From: Massilia atriviolacea | GTDB lineage: Bacteria > Pseudomonadota > Gammaproteobacteria > Burkholderiales > Burkholderiaceae_D | NCBI RefSeq assembly: GCF_003953935.1 | Contig: NZ_RXLQ01000007.1 | Location: 186,001-250,000 of the forward strand | DNA length: 64,000 nt | Direction: 5' to 3' | In this document: one piece after another, positions 33,548 through 43,301 of the stretch | Position numbering within the stretch: the first letter of the stretch is position 1 | Layout of the letters: each line of letters begins with the position of its first letter | The notes under the pieces: model-generated | What the model saw: the letters and a program-made list of their open reading frames with translations, nothing else | What the model was told of the DNA's origin: nothing | Databases searched by the model: none | Position numbers and translations under genes: made by a program

Positions 33548-36500
33548 CTACTCGTCGAGCGGGGCGAAAATGGCTTGCAGGTCTTCTTGCGTCAAGCTCA
33601 TTTTCTGCGATTCGCCCTCGGCCAGGATCGACTGCGCCAGGTCGGATTTCTTTTGCTGCAAGAGCTGGATCTTTTCTTCCAGCGTGCCCTTGGCGATCAG
33701 CTTGTAGACGAACACCGGCTTGTCCTGCCCGATGCGCCAGGCGCGGTCGGTGGCCTGGTTCTCGGCGGCGGGGTTCCACCACGGATCGTAATGGATCACG
33801 GTGTCGGCCGCGGTCAGGTTCAGGCCGACGCCGCCCGCTTTCAGGCTGATCAGGAAAATCGGCACCGCGCCCTGCTGGAAGGCGGCCACCTGGGCCGCGC
33901 GGTCCTTGGTGTCGCCGGTAAGCAGGGCGTAGGGGATGCGGCGCGCGTTCAGTTCTTCCTCGATCAGCGCCAGCATGCTGGTAAATTGCGAGAACACCAG
34001 GATCTTGCGCCCTTCTTCCAGCAAATCGTCGACCATCTGCATCAGGTCGATCAGCTTGGCGGAGCCGCTGTCTTTCTTCTTCGCCGGCAGCGCTTTCACC
34101 AGGCGCGGGTCGCAGCAGACCTGGCGCAGCTTGAGCAAGGCTTCGAGGATGACGATCTGGCTGCGCGCCACGCCTTTTTTGTCGATCTCGTCGCGCACTT
34201 TCTTGTCCATCGCCAGGCGCACGGTTTCGTACAGGTCGCGCTGGGCGCCCGACAATTCCACCTTGCGCACCATTTCCGTCTTGGGCGGCAATTCCTTGGC
34301 GACATTGTCCTTGGTCCGGCGCAGCAGGAAAGGCCGGATGCGGCGGTTCAGCAGCGCGCGCCGCAGCGGGTCGTCCTGGCGCTCGATCGGATGGCGGAAC
34401 TGGCTGTTGAAGGTTTTCTCGTCGCCCAGCAGCCCCGGCAGCAGAAAGTGGAACTGCGACCACAGCTCGCCCAGGTGATTTTCGAGCGGCGTGCCGGTCA
34501 GGCACAGGCGGTGGCGCGACTTGAGCAGGCCGGCGCTCTGGGCCGCCTTGGAGCGGTTGTTCTTGATGTAGTGCGACTCGTCGAGGATGACGAGGTGGAA
34601 CTCGTGCTCGCGCAGCTTTTCTTCGTCGCGCGGCAACAGGGCGTAGGTGGTCAGGACCAGGTCGACTTCTTCGATCTTGTCGAACTGTTCCAGGCGCTCC
34701 TTGCCTTGCAGCAGCAGCACGCGCAGGCCTGGGGCGAAACGGGCCGCTTCGTCCTGCCAGTTGGTCATCAGGCTGGTGGGCGCGATGACCAGGGCCGGAT
34801 GGGTCAGGCGGCCGGCTTCTTTTTCGATCAGGATGTGGGCCAGGGTTTGCACCGTCTTGCCCAGGCCCATGTCGTCGGCCAGGATGCCGGCCAGGTCGTA
34901 TTCGCGCAGGAATTGCATCCAGGCCAGGCCATCGGCCTGGTAATCGCGCAAGGTCGCCTGCAGCCCGGCCGGGGCCGGCACCTTTTGCACGGAACCGAAC
35001 AGGCTCAGCTTGCGACCGGTTTCGCGCAACTGCTCGCCGCCGAACCAGCGCAAAGCGGTTCCGCGCGCCAGTTCTTCGAGCCGGCCCGCATCCAGGGTCG
35101 AGAGCCTGACTCTGGCTTTGATCTTGTCGCTGAAATAAAGTTCACCGAGCGTGTTGAGAATCGGCTTGAGGCGGCCCCAGGGCAGCGCCACGCGCAAGCC
35201 GTCGGGCAGGGTGGCCAGCATCTGGTCGGCGTCGGCGTGGGCCGCCAGCACCTCGGGATCGAAGTCGCTCGGGGCGCTGCGGATCAGCTGCACCAGCACC
35301 GGCAGCAAGGGCACGCGTTTCTGGTTGACCACGATGCCCAGTTCCAGCTCGAACCAGGCGTTGCCGGCGTCGGCCGGTTCGTCGATCTCGGCGTACCAGT
35401 CTTCGACCGCGACCACGTCGTAGCGGTATTTGTTGGATTTCTGCACATGCCAGCCCGCTTCGACCAGGCCGGCCAGGTCGCCTTCGGCAAAGCGCAGCCA
35501 GTGCGCCTGGCTTTCCAGCTGTTGCGCGCCGGCCAGGGCGTTGAGCGGCGGCGTGCCGGGCTTGCGGAAACCGAGGGCGGCCAGTTCTTCCAGCGCGGCC
35601 CCTTCGGCCGCGCTGTCGCGGGCGATGACTTCGGTCACGTCGCCGACCTGGCGCACCACGCGCTGGGCCGGGTCGAAGGAGACGCGCTCGCCATCGTAAT
35701 CGAAGGACAGCACGGCGTAATCGTGCCAGCGCTGGTGCGAGCCGTCGGCCAGCGGCACGCTGTCGAGCAGCAGGTGCGGACGCGGCTTGACGTCGTCGCG
35801 CAGGCGCTGGATCAGCGGTTGCGGCAGCGGCATGAGTTGCTGCAAGCCATGGGCCAGCAACAGTTGCGACACGCGCTTCTTATCGTTGCCGCTCAGCGCA
35901 GGGGCTTGCGCCACCAGCGCCTGCAGGTCGGCCAGGGAAATCTCGACCCCGCCACGGTTGAGCGAGAGCGCGCCGCAGGACAGGTTGTCGATGTACCACG
36001 GCGGATCGGTCGGCAGCATGTAATCGATCTGGTCGGCGGCGGTGTGGGTCGCGCCGCCGGCGGGCTGGACTTGCCAGCCGAGGCGGGCGGTGCGGCCTTC
36101 TTCGCGCCAGACCAGGTTGGCCTCGCGCACGGGACCGGCCTGCAGCGGGTAGATCAGGCCGTTGGCCATGTCGGCCCAGGAATTCGCCCACAGCAGCTTG
36201 TCTTGCTCCAGCAACATTTGCAGCAGGATGGCGCCGACCTTGCCTTTCGGTTCGGTCGCGCTGCCGCCCTGGGAGGCGGCGCCGCTGCGCATGGCGATGA
36301 AGAAACGCACCAGGTCTTCATCGTCGCCTTCGAGATAGGCGGGCGGGGCCGACAGGAGGGAAAATACTTCGCTGACCGGGCTGGCGGCGGCGACTTCGCC
36401 GTTCGGGCGCAGGCGTGCCTTGCACAGGCACAAGGCCACGTGGCGGCCGCCGCTGGTCGGCGCCAGCACATAGACGAACTTGTACTGGGCGACTTTGGGA

Positions 36501-36658
36501 TCCTTGACCTCCAGGTCGAGCTTGGGCTGCGGGTGGGCGGCGGCCTCGACCCGTTGCAGCCAGCTGGCGATCGGCGCGGGCAAGGCCGACGCCGGGGTGG
36601 CGTGCGGCGCAGCGGTGGCTGGGCGTCCTTCGCGGGGTTCGTCGCGCGTTAAATCCAT
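33548..36658 (-). CDS. SNF2-family DEAD/DEAH-box helicase
   Basis: 1036 residues from the ATG at 36658; another in-frame ATG at 36667 is possible, and neither has a clear ribosome-binding site. The C-terminal half is a Swi2/Snf2 ATPase: motif I DDMGLGKT at 595-602, DESH at 693-696, motif III LTGTPLEN, and the late motif TDRAWRIGQ. The N-terminal 560 residues match nothing that I can name and may bind DNA or RNA. Bacterial relatives (HepA/RapA, and SNF2 proteins of defence systems) act in transcription recycling or DNA processing. No nuclease or methylase is adjacent, so a defence role is not supported. Confidence 0.9.
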   Translation of the reverse strand: MDLTRDEPREGRPATAAPHATPASALPAPIASWLQRVEAAAHPQPKLDLEVKDPKVAQYKFVYVLAPTSGGRHVALCLCKARLRPNGEVAAASPVSEVFSLLSAPPAYLEGDDEDLVRFFIAMRSGAASQGGSATEPKGKVGAILLQMLLEQDKLLWANSWADMANGLIYPLQAGPVREANLVWREEGRTARLGWQVQPAGGATHTAADQIDYMLPTDPPWYIDNLSCGALSLNRGGVEISLADLQALVAQAPALSGNDKKRVSQLLLAHGLQQLMPLPQPLIQRLRDDVKPRPHLLLDSVPLADGSHQRWHDYAVLSFDYDGERVSFDPAQRVVRQVGDVTEVIARDSAAEGAALEELAALGFRKPGTPPLNALAGAQQLESQAHWLRFAEGDLAGLVEAGWHVQKSNKYRYDVVAVEDWYAEIDEPADAGNAWFELELGIVVNQKRVPLLPVLVQLIRSAPSDFDPEVLAAHADADQMLATLPDGLRVALPWGRLKPILNTLGELYFSDKIKARVRLSTLDAGRLEELARGTALRWFGGEQLRETGRKLSLFGSVQKVPAPAGLQATLRDYQADGLAWMQFLREYDLAGILADDMGLGKTVQTLAHILIEKEAGRLTHPALVIAPTSLMTNWQDEAARFAPGLRVLLLQGKERLEQFDKIEEVDLVLTTYALLPRDEEKLREHEFHLVILDESHYIKNNRSKAAQSAGLLKSRHRLCLTGTPLENHLGELWSQFHFLLPGLLGDEKTFNSQFRHPIERQDDPLRRALLNRRIRPFLLRRTKDNVAKELPPKTEMVRKVELSGAQRDLYETVRLAMDKKVRDEIDKKGVARSQIVILEALLKLRQVCCDPRLVKALPAKKKDSGSAKLIDLMQMVDDLLEEGRKILVFSQFTSMLALIEEELNARRIPYALLTGDTKDRAAQVAAFQQGAVPIFLISLKAGGVGLNLTAADTVIHYDPWWNPAAENQATDRAWRIGQDKPVFVYKLIAKGTLEEKIQLLQQKKSDLAQSILAEGESQKMSLTQEDLQAIFAPLDE

Positions 36659-37024
36659 CGTGTGCATGTGTTCTGTAAGGGCAATATCGGAGACGATAAC
36701 ACCCGATATTATCCGACATAAAGACGCTTGTGTTCTGTTCTCTTTCGCACGAAGGGACGCTTGTTTGCGCTGTTGGCGCAGGGCGGCACGGCATTCATGC
36801 CGCAAGGGTAAGCGCCGCTCCCGCCGCCGCCAGAAAAGCGATCGCGCCGGCAGGAAGGTCATCGCCCGCTTCATACGCGGCAGGAAAAGGGGCGCCAAGG
36901 GGCGCCAAGGGGCGCGCTGTCAATTCCAAGCAACAATATTGCTATTTATCTATTATGTGCATAAAATAACAACTCCCCGCGGCGGTATCTATTCGTTGCG
37001 CTTTCTCCTCTCCATTGGAACATC
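36659..37024. other. Intergenic region between divergent SNF2 and DUF2314-type genes
   Basis: No gene is supported here. It holds a short tandem repeat of GGCGCCAAGG (36891-36900, 36901-36910, then a partial third copy), followed by an AT-rich stretch with a good promoter for the rightward gene. Confidence 0.55.
36939..36967 (+). promoter_or_regulatory. Sigma-70-like promoter of the DUF2314-type gene
   Basis: TTGCTA (36939-36944) and TAAAAT (36962-36967) are separated by 17 bases in an AT-rich stretch about 57 bases before the start codon at 37025. Confidence 0.6.
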
Positions 37025-37495
37025 ATGAAACTGTCCGCCGTTCTCGCACTGCTGCTGTTGACCGCCACCGCCAATGCCCAAATCGGAGACCGCGTGGTCA
37101 TGGCCAAGGATGAAAGCCCGGTGATGGCCGCGGCGATCGCCAAGGCCCAAGGCTCGCTCGATACCTTCCTGGCGACCTACGCCAAACCGCCCGCCGGCGC
37201 CGATATGTTCCGCCTCAAGGTCAAAATCACCGACGAGAATGGCAGCGAACATATGTGGGTCATGCCGTTCAAGCAGACCAAGACCGGCTTTACCGGCACC
37301 ATTTCGAACGACCCGCAGATCGTCGAAAGCGTCGAGAACGGCGAAGAAATCACGTTCAAGCGCGCCGACATTTCGGATTGGGGTTATGTGCAGAACGGCA
37401 AGCAGAAAGGCAGTTATACCGTCTGCGCCCTGTTCACCACCATGCCCGCGAATGTGGTCAAGCAGTATCGCGAACAGCACGGTTTCGAATGCTGA
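37025..37495 (+). CDS. Exported DUF2314-type protein
   Basis: 156 residues with a signal peptide ending TANAQ near residue 19. The mature part resembles the DUF2314 family (KDESPVMAAAIAKAQGSLDTFLATYAKPPAGADMFRLKVKI, then EHMWVMPFK and WGYVQNGKQKGSYTVCAL). The family's function is unknown; members are often periplasmic and linked to immunity or stress. It stands alone with its own promoter; its 3' end overlaps the open frame of a decayed gene on the other strand. Confidence 0.8.
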   Translation: MKLSAVLALLLLTATANAQIGDRVVMAKDESPVMAAAIAKAQGSLDTFLATYAKPPAGADMFRLKVKITDENGSEHMWVMPFKQTKTGFTGTISNDPQIVESVENGEEITFKRADISDWGYVQNGKQKGSYTVCALFTTMPANVVKQYREQHGFEC

Positions 37496-37950
37496 TGTGA
37501 GGTCCTGCCAGTGCGGCGATGCGCAGCGCTTGGCCGCCGCGCCGGCAGCCGCATCGGCAGGGTATTGAATCCCCATAAGCCACCGCTGTGAAACACCACG
37601 TCGGCGCCGTTGCGCTCGATCATCTCCAAGCCGAAACGGTAGGCCGGCAGCGTGCCATCGGCCAGCGGCGATGGCTGCAGCATCGCATGCAGCAAACTGT
37701 CGCGATCGGCCCACTGGCGATGCCATGCGCGCACCAGCGCCAGCACGCAGGCCGCCGTGAACTGCTTCGATTCCGAGGCCAGGTACCAGGCCGATTTTCC
37801 CGACAGCGGCACCTGCCATTCCAGCGAGGCCATGCCATGATGCAGCTCGCATGCCACCGCACCGTGGTCCAGCACCAGCGCACTGAAACCCGGCCCGTCG
37901 GGCGGTAATGTCGATTGAAGTTCGAGAAAATACCGGCGCAATTTTTCCAT
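37414..37950 (-). pseudogene. Remnant of a serine beta-lactamase-family hydrolase
   Basis: Reading from the ATG at 37950 ([12 protein letters not shown]), the N-terminus and the active-site SESKQFTAACVL (an SxxK motif) look like a class C beta-lactamase/PBP-type esterase. The sequence then jumps to what should be the far C-terminal part (YRFGLEMIERNGADVVFHSGGLWGFNT), missing the central YxN region. Homology fades after about 37560, and the open frame runs into the DUF2314-type gene. About 60% of a normal protein is missing, so it is a pseudogene with an internal deletion. Confidence 0.65.
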
Positions 37951-38111
37951 CGTTTTTTTATGCGAATCGAGAGGACGGAGGCAAGGTACACTGTCCGCTT
38001 TTAAACAGCCAGGACGGCGGTCGCCGTGCACACCGTTCCGGCACTGTCAAGACTGGCGCATTCGCCGCGATTGCGTATCATTCCGTGCTTGACTCATCAG
38101 GATGTTCTCCC

Positions 38112-40463
38112 ATGCTCCCAACTATCGAACAACGTCTCGCCATCGAACTTGCCGCCAAGCCTGTCCAGGTTGCCGCCGCCATTGCCCTGCTGGACGAGGG
38201 CGCCACCGTCCCCTTCATCGCGCGCTACCGCAAGGAAGCGACCGGCGGACTGGACGATATCCAGTTGCGCCTGCTGGAAGAACGCCTGCGCTACCTGCGC
38301 GAACTGGAAGACCGGCGCGCCGCGATCATTTCCTCGATCACCGAACAGAACAAGATGACGCCGGCCCTGCTCGACGCCGTCACCCACGCCGAAGACAAGA
38401 CGCGCCTGGAAGACCTGTACCTGCCGTACAAGCAGAAACGCCGCACCAAGGCGCAGATCGCGATCGAAGCGGGCCTGGCGCCGCTGGCCGACGGCTTGCT
38501 GGCCGACCCCGGCATCGCGCCCGAAGAAGAAGCGGCCAAGTACCTGCGCGACGCCTTCACCAGCGACGACGGCAACAATCCCGGCGTGGCCGACACCAAG
38601 GCCGCGCTGGACGGCGCGCGCCAGATCCTGATGGAGCGCTTCGCCGAAGACGCGACCCTGCTGCAGTCGCTGCGCGAATACGTGCAGGAGCACGGCATCG
38701 TCGAATCGAAAGTGGTCGAGGGCAAGCAGGACGAAGGCGAAAAATTCGCCGACTACTTCGACTATTCCGAAACCATCTCGACCGTGCCCTCGCACCGCGC
38801 GCTGGCCCTCCTGCGCGGGCGCCGCGAAGGCATCCTCGACGTGGTCCTGCGGCTCGACACCGAAGCCGAAAAACCGAAGTGGGACGCGCCGCACAACCCC
38901 TGCGAAGGGCGCATCGCCGCGCGCTTCGGCATTAAGAACCTGGGCCGCCCGGCCGACAAATGGCTGGCCGACACGGCGCGCTGGACCTGGCGCGTGAAGA
39001 GCTTCATGCACCTCGAAACGGAGTTGATGGGCGCCCTGCGCGAACGCGCCGAACTCGATGCCATCAACGTCTTCGCCCTGAACCTGAAAGCGCTGCTGCT
39101 GGCAGCGCCCGCCGGCCCGCGCGCCACCATGGGCCTGGACCCGGGCCTGCGCACCGGCGTCAAGGTGGCCGTGGTCGACGCCACCGGCAAGGTGGTCGAC
39201 ACCGCCGTCATCTACCCGCACCAGCCGAAGAACGACTGGGACGGTTCGCTGCGCGTGCTGGGCGAGCTGGCCGCGAAGCACAATGTGTCCCTGATCTCGA
39301 TCGGCAACGGCACCGCCTCGCGCGAAACCGACAAGCTGGCGCAGGACCTGATCAAGCAGCGCGCGGAACTGAAGCTGACCAAGATCGTGGTGTCGGAAGC
39401 CGGCGCCTCGGTCTACTCGGCCTCGGAATTCGCCTCGCGCGAACTGCCCGACATGGACGTGTCGCTGCGCGGCGCGGTCTCGATCGCGCGCCGCCTGCAG
39501 GACCCGCTGGCCGAACTGGTGAAGATCGATCCCAAGTCGATCGGCGTGGGCCAGTACCAGCACGACGTGAGCCAGACCCAGTTGGCGCGCTCGCTCGACG
39601 CCGTCGTCGAGGATTGCGTGAACGCGGTCGGGGTGGACGTCAACACCGCCTCGGCGCCGCTGCTGGCGCGCGTGTCGGGCTTGTCGTCCAGCGTGGCGCA
39701 GGCCATCGTCACCTACCGCGACCTGAAAGGCGCATTTACCTCGCGCGCCGACCTCAAGGCCGTGCCGCGCCTGGGCGAAAAAACCTTCGAACAGGCGGCC
39801 GGTTTCCTGCGCGTGATGGGCGGCGCCAATCCGCTCGACGCCTCGGCGGTGCACCCGGAATCGTACCCGCTGGTCGAGAAGATCCTGGCCGATATCAAGA
39901 AGGAGATGAAGGCCGTCATCGGCGACGCCTCGCTGCTCAAGACGCTCAACCCGGCCAAGTACGCGGACGACAAGTTCGGCGTGCCGACCATTACCGACAT
40001 CCTGAAAGAGCTGGAAAAGCCGGGCCGCGATCCGCGCCCGGAATTTACCACCGCCACCTTCAAGGAAGGCGTGGAAGAGATCCGCGACCTGCGTCCGGAC
40101 ATGATCCTGGAAGGCGTGGTCACCAACGTGGCGGCCTTCGGCGCGTTCGTCGACATCGGCGTGCACCAGGATGGACTGGTGCATATTTCGGCGCTGTCGA
40201 ACACCTTCGTCAAGGACCCGCACACGGTGGTCAAGGCCGGCCAGGTGGTGCGCGTGAAGGTGCTGGAGGTGGACGAGAAGCGCAAGCGCATCGCCCTGAC
40301 CATGCGCCTGACCGACAGCGCGCCGCAGGCCGGGTCCCGGCCCGAGCAGCGCGGCGACCGCACCGACGGCAAGCGCCTGGCGCAGCACCAGCAGAAGCAG
40401 GAGCGCGCGCCGGCGCCGGTGGGCGGCACCATGGCGGCGGCCTTCGCCAAGCTGCGCGGATAA
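38112..40463 (+). CDS. tex: Transcription accessory protein Tex
   Basis: 783 residues from the ATG at 38112 ([19 protein letters not shown]). It has the Tex architecture: an N-terminal helical region, a YqgF-like RNase H fold around [17 protein letters not shown], and helix-hairpin-helix segments ([41 protein letters not shown]). A C-terminal S1 RNA-binding domain follows ([26 protein letters not shown]). It is a nucleic-acid-binding protein implicated in transcription and stress. The GNAT gene follows after 3 bases. Confidence 0.96.
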   Translation: MLPTIEQRLAIELAAKPVQVAAAIALLDEGATVPFIARYRKEATGGLDDIQLRLLEERLRYLRELEDRRAAIISSITEQNKMTPALLDAVTHAEDKTRLEDLYLPYKQKRRTKAQIAIEAGLAPLADGLLADPGIAPEEEAAKYLRDAFTSDDGNNPGVADTKAALDGARQILMERFAEDATLLQSLREYVQEHGIVESKVVEGKQDEGEKFADYFDYSETISTVPSHRALALLRGRREGILDVVLRLDTEAEKPKWDAPHNPCEGRIAARFGIKNLGRPADKWLADTARWTWRVKSFMHLETELMGALRERAELDAINVFALNLKALLLAAPAGPRATMGLDPGLRTGVKVAVVDATGKVVDTAVIYPHQPKNDWDGSLRVLGELAAKHNVSLISIGNGTASRETDKLAQDLIKQRAELKLTKIVVSEAGASVYSASEFASRELPDMDVSLRGAVSIARRLQDPLAELVKIDPKSIGVGQYQHDVSQTQLARSLDAVVEDCVNAVGVDVNTASAPLLARVSGLSSSVAQAIVTYRDLKGAFTSRADLKAVPRLGEKTFEQAAGFLRVMGGANPLDASAVHPESYPLVEKILADIKKEMKAVIGDASLLKTLNPAKYADDKFGVPTITDILKELEKPGRDPRPEFTTATFKEGVEEIRDLRPDMILEGVVTNVAAFGAFVDIGVHQDGLVHISALSNTFVKDPHTVVKAGQVVRVKVLEVDEKRKRIALTMRLTDSAPQAGSRPEQRGDRTDGKRLAQHQQKQERAPAPVGGTMAAAFAKLRG

Positions 40464-40466
40464 GCC

Positions 40467-40949
40467 ATGATCGCGATAACCGCCTGCGATCCGGATAGCC
40501 CGGATGCGCGCGCGCTGGTCGACGAACTGTCGGCCGCGCTGGCGGCGATCACGGGCGACAGCGGCAAGGCCTCGTTTGCGGCGGACGATGCGCGGGTGGC
40601 GCGGTCGCTGTTCGTCGTGGCCCGGGGCGCGGCCGGGCAACTGCTCGGCTGCGCGGCGCTACGCCCGCTGGAGGGCGACGTGGGCGAGGTCAAGCGCATG
40701 TTCGCCCGGCCCGGTTCCGGCGGCGCCGGCGCGGCCCTGCTGGCGCACGTGGAGCAGGCCGCGCACACGTCTGGCTACACGCAACTGTGGCTGGAAACGC
40801 GCAAGGTCAATACGCGCGCGGTGGCGTTCTATGAAAAACACGGCTACCGCACGATTCCCAATTACGGCAAATACGTGGGGCGGGACGATGCGGTTTGCCT
40901 TGGCAAATCGCTCGATGGGATGAGTGGCCGAGGCGGCCGAGGGGTCTGA
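40467..40949 (+). CDS. GNAT family N-acetyltransferase
   Basis: 160 residues with the acetyl-CoA fold: a central strand (LLGCAALRPL), VKRMFARPGSGGAGAALLAHVEQAA as the pyrophosphate-binding loop and helix, and the C-terminal TRAVAFYEKHGYR. The substrate is unknown. It begins 3 bases after tex and is probably cotranscribed. The final residues (GRGGRGV) are low complexity. Confidence 0.88.
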   Translation: MIAITACDPDSPDARALVDELSAALAAITGDSGKASFAADDARVARSLFVVARGAAGQLLGCAALRPLEGDVGEVKRMFARPGSGGAGAALLAHVEQAAHTSGYTQLWLETRKVNTRAVAFYEKHGYRTIPNYGKYVGRDDAVCLGKSLDGMSGRGGRGV

Positions 40950-41109
40950 CCCCGGTGTTTCCGGGCGAAGCGACGGAAGCGGCCGCTGCCCCCTACCTCG
41001 AAGTACCTATTTCCCCCTACTCCCAACGCCGCCGGCCCCCAAACGTCCGCCCCCCGCCGTTTTCTTATAAAATGTCGGCATCTACCCAATTTTCCCACCG
41101 AGGCAAGCC

Positions 41110-41421
41110 ATGAGCGACGTACAAACCTGGATCAAAGACACCGTAACCTCCACGCCCGTGGTGCTGTTCATGAAAGGAACCGCCCAGTTCCCGCAATGCG
41201 GCTTTTCCGGCCGCGCCATCCAGATCCTGAAAGCCTGCGGCGTCGAGAATATCGCCACCGTCAACGTGCTGGAAGATCCGGAAGTGCGCCAGGGGATCAA
41301 GGACTATTCGAACTGGCCGACCATTCCCCAGCTCTACGTCAAGGGCGAATTCATCGGCGGCTCGGACATCATGAACGAGATGTTCGAATCGGGCGAACTC
41401 AAAGCCCTGCTCGATGCCTGA
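41110..41421 (+). CDS. grxD: Monothiol CGFS glutaredoxin
   Basis: 103 residues with active site CGFS (Cys30, in [14 protein letters not shown]), the [17 protein letters not shown] glutathione-binding segment, and no resolving cysteine. Such proteins carry Fe-S clusters and partner with BolA proteins; one BolA-like gene is at 17066. It overlaps ubiX by 8 bases. Confidence 0.96.
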   Translation: MSDVQTWIKDTVTSTPVVLFMKGTAQFPQCGFSGRAIQILKACGVENIATVNVLEDPEVRQGIKDYSNWPTIPQLYVKGEFIGGSDIMNEMFESGELKALLDA

Positions 41422-42019
41422 TCTGCGCCCGCGGCGCCTGGTTGTCGCCATCACCGGCGCCACCGGCGCCATCTATGGCGTGCGCCTGGTCCGGCAACTG
41501 GCCGCCACGCCCGGCATCGAAACCCACCTGGTGGTCTCGGACGCCGCCGTCCTGACCCTGCACCAGGAACTGGGCATGCAGCGCCGCGAGGTCGAGGCGC
41601 TGGCCCATGTCGTGCACAAGAACCGCGATGTGGGCGCCTCGATCGCCAGCGGCTCGTTCCAGTCCGACGGCATGATCATCGCCCCCTGCTCCATGAAAAC
41701 CCTGGCCTCCGTGGCCCTGGGCCTGTCCGACAACCTGATCGCGCGCGCGGCCGACGTGGTGCTCAAGGAGCGCCGCCGGCTGGTGCTGATGGTGCGCGAA
41801 ACCCCGTTCAACCTGGCGCACCTGCGCAATATGACGGCGGTGACGGAAATGGGGGGGGTGATCTTTCCACCGCTGCCGAGCTTTTATCACAAGCCGGACA
41901 GCATCGACGCCATGGTCGATCATACGGTGGCACGGGTCATGGACCTGTTCGGCGTGGTGCACACGCTGGCGCCGCGCTGGGCCGGCATAAAGCCGGGTGC
42001 GGACGGCGCGGACGCTTGA
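41414..42019 (+). CDS. ubiX: Flavin prenyltransferase UbiX
   Basis: 201 residues. It makes prenylated FMN, the cofactor of UbiD decarboxylases in ubiquinone synthesis. [15 protein letters not shown] (N-terminal FMN loop), the [21 protein letters not shown] segment and [13 protein letters not shown] are diagnostic. Its start overlaps grxD by 8 bases, implying coupled translation. Confidence 0.96.
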   Translation: MPDLRPRRLVVAITGATGAIYGVRLVRQLAATPGIETHLVVSDAAVLTLHQELGMQRREVEALAHVVHKNRDVGASIASGSFQSDGMIIAPCSMKTLASVALGLSDNLIARAADVVLKERRRLVLMVRETPFNLAHLRNMTAVTEMGGVIFPPLPSFYHKPDSIDAMVDHTVARVMDLFGVVHTLAPRWAGIKPGADGADA

Positions 42020-42136
42020 CCGGCCCGGAACGGGCCGCAGCCGGCGGCCATGCGGGTGGAAACCGGCCGGCCGCTGCGCGGGCAAACGGGCGACCGCGCC
42101 AGCCTTGGCGGCGCCGCCCTGCCGCGCTTGCCGCGA

Positions 42137-42307
42137 TCAGCGCTTGTCGTACTGCCAGCTGTCGGCCTTTTTCATTTCTTTTGCTTCCTCGACCATCCGG
42201 CGATGCGCGATCCGCTTGCGCATCACTTCCGCGTGCTGCGCGGCGGTCATCGGAGGAACAGTCATCAGGTCCTTGAGTTGCGCGGTGTTGCTGTAGTTAC
42301 TTTTCAT
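42137..42307 (-). CDS. Small hypothetical protein
   Basis: 56 residues from the ATG at 42307 (MKSNYSNTAQLKDLMTVPPMTAAQHAEVMRKRIAHRRMVEEAKEM...). It is highly charged and probably helical. The frame extends upstream to 42565, but the first part of that is AT-rich and not coding-like. An AGGA lies upstream of the ATG at a long distance. I recognise no family; similarity searching in related genomes would decide whether it is real. Confidence 0.5.
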   Translation of the reverse strand: MKSNYSNTAQLKDLMTVPPMTAAQHAEVMRKRIAHRRMVEEAKEMKKADSWQYDKR

Positions 42308-42640
42308 AAGACGGCTGGATCCTCGGCTTGTTGCGTAACGGGATGACAAGACTGCAAGTGCTGTTGTGATTATGATCCACAATGCCGTTTTTGTGCGGCA
42401 CAATATAAATTCATTGCGTCCGAGAAACCCGAAGCGCTCTGACCATTGTGCATGAATTTGATGGCATCGCCATGACAAATCATAAACGGCGGTCGATTTT
42501 GTCGAGGCTGGCAGCGTGAATTGGTATTGATGTGACGCAGAAAGCGTCAATGAACAGTGCGCCACCGGAATCGGGGCGCCTGGCGTCGGAATTACTTAAT
42601 TTTTATCAACATCGAGAATGTCAATACAGCCACTAAATAT
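42308..42640. other. AT-rich intergenic region
   Basis: No gene is supported. It contains the palindrome TTGTGC-G-GCACAA at 42391-42403, in the likely promoter region of the small ORF. The AT content is higher than in the rest of the window, as it is across the XRE-like gene. Confidence 0.5.
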
Positions 42641-43048
42641 CTACTTTTGGTAATTAATTCGTACCAGCATGCGAATGAATTCGCGCGCAATTTGACGATG
42701 ATGTTCGTCAAGTCGCTGCAAATCGGCAATTAATTTAACGTCGGCCGATTCGAAACGCGACAGGCCGGCACCGCCCTCGTTGTTCGCCGCCGCATTTTCG
42801 TCCCCGCCAAAGCGTAACCATTCCGCGGGTACGCCCAGCCATTGCGCGATCATGCGCAGCTTCTCCTGGGTGGGTATAGCCTCTCCGACGAGCCATTTCC
42901 GGGCAGCATGCACCGTGATTGGCCGTCCATCGAAGCGAATGTTAAATTCCCGCGCCAGGCGCGTCGGGCTGTCGGGTGAGTAGTGAGCGTTCTTCAGTGC
43001 CTGCTGCAGGCGCTCACTAAAGCTTTCGCGTTCGTTGGATGAATTCAT
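42641..43048 (-). CDS. XRE-like helix-turn-helix regulator
   Basis: 135 residues from the ATG at 43048 (MNSSNERESFSERLQQALKN); the in-frame ATG at 43075 (MPLHEIVPP...) is an alternative with a slightly better AAGAGA site. The N-terminal half is a lambda-repressor-like HTH (VHAARKWLVGEAIPTQEKLRMIAQWLGVPAEWLRFG). The C-terminal helix (DEHHRQIAREFIRMLV) may mediate dimerisation. Such proteins are common in Burkholderiales and prophages. The gene stands alone in an AT-rich stretch. Confidence 0.8.
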   Translation of the reverse strand: MNSSNERESFSERLQQALKNAHYSPDSPTRLAREFNIRFDGRPITVHAARKWLVGEAIPTQEKLRMIAQWLGVPAEWLRFGGDENAAANNEGGAGLSRFESADVKLIADLQRLDEHHRQIAREFIRMLVRINYQK

Positions 43049-43301
43049 GGGTGGCACTATTTCATGCAACGGCATGAAAGTCAGTCTCTTGAGGGTTGAG
43101 ACCAATTGTGACAAGCAACTTTTGCAATGTAACAATCTAGTGAGAATTGTACATGCATGCACAGGGCGCGAAAACACCTGAGAATATTAATTCTTAAGCA
43201 ATTTTTCACACACCAGGCACGTGATTGAATGTCATCGGTCGGGAAAACCAGTGTAGGCGCGCGACTCGCGTGCCATCCCACGCACGATACGCTGGTTTGG
43301 C

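Noticed and set aside
33527-36652. A 1041-codon plus-strand open frame
   Set aside because: Antisense to the SNF2 helicase gene, low-complexity His/Arg/Gln-rich translation typical of high-GC shadows.
33548-36658. Anti-phage defence island around the SNF2 helicase
   Set aside because: No nuclease, methylase, phospholipase D or other defence partner is adjacent; the neighbours are a two-component system and a DUF2314-type gene.
38097-40640. An 847-codon minus-strand open frame
   Set aside because: Antisense to tex; no motif or ribosome-binding site.
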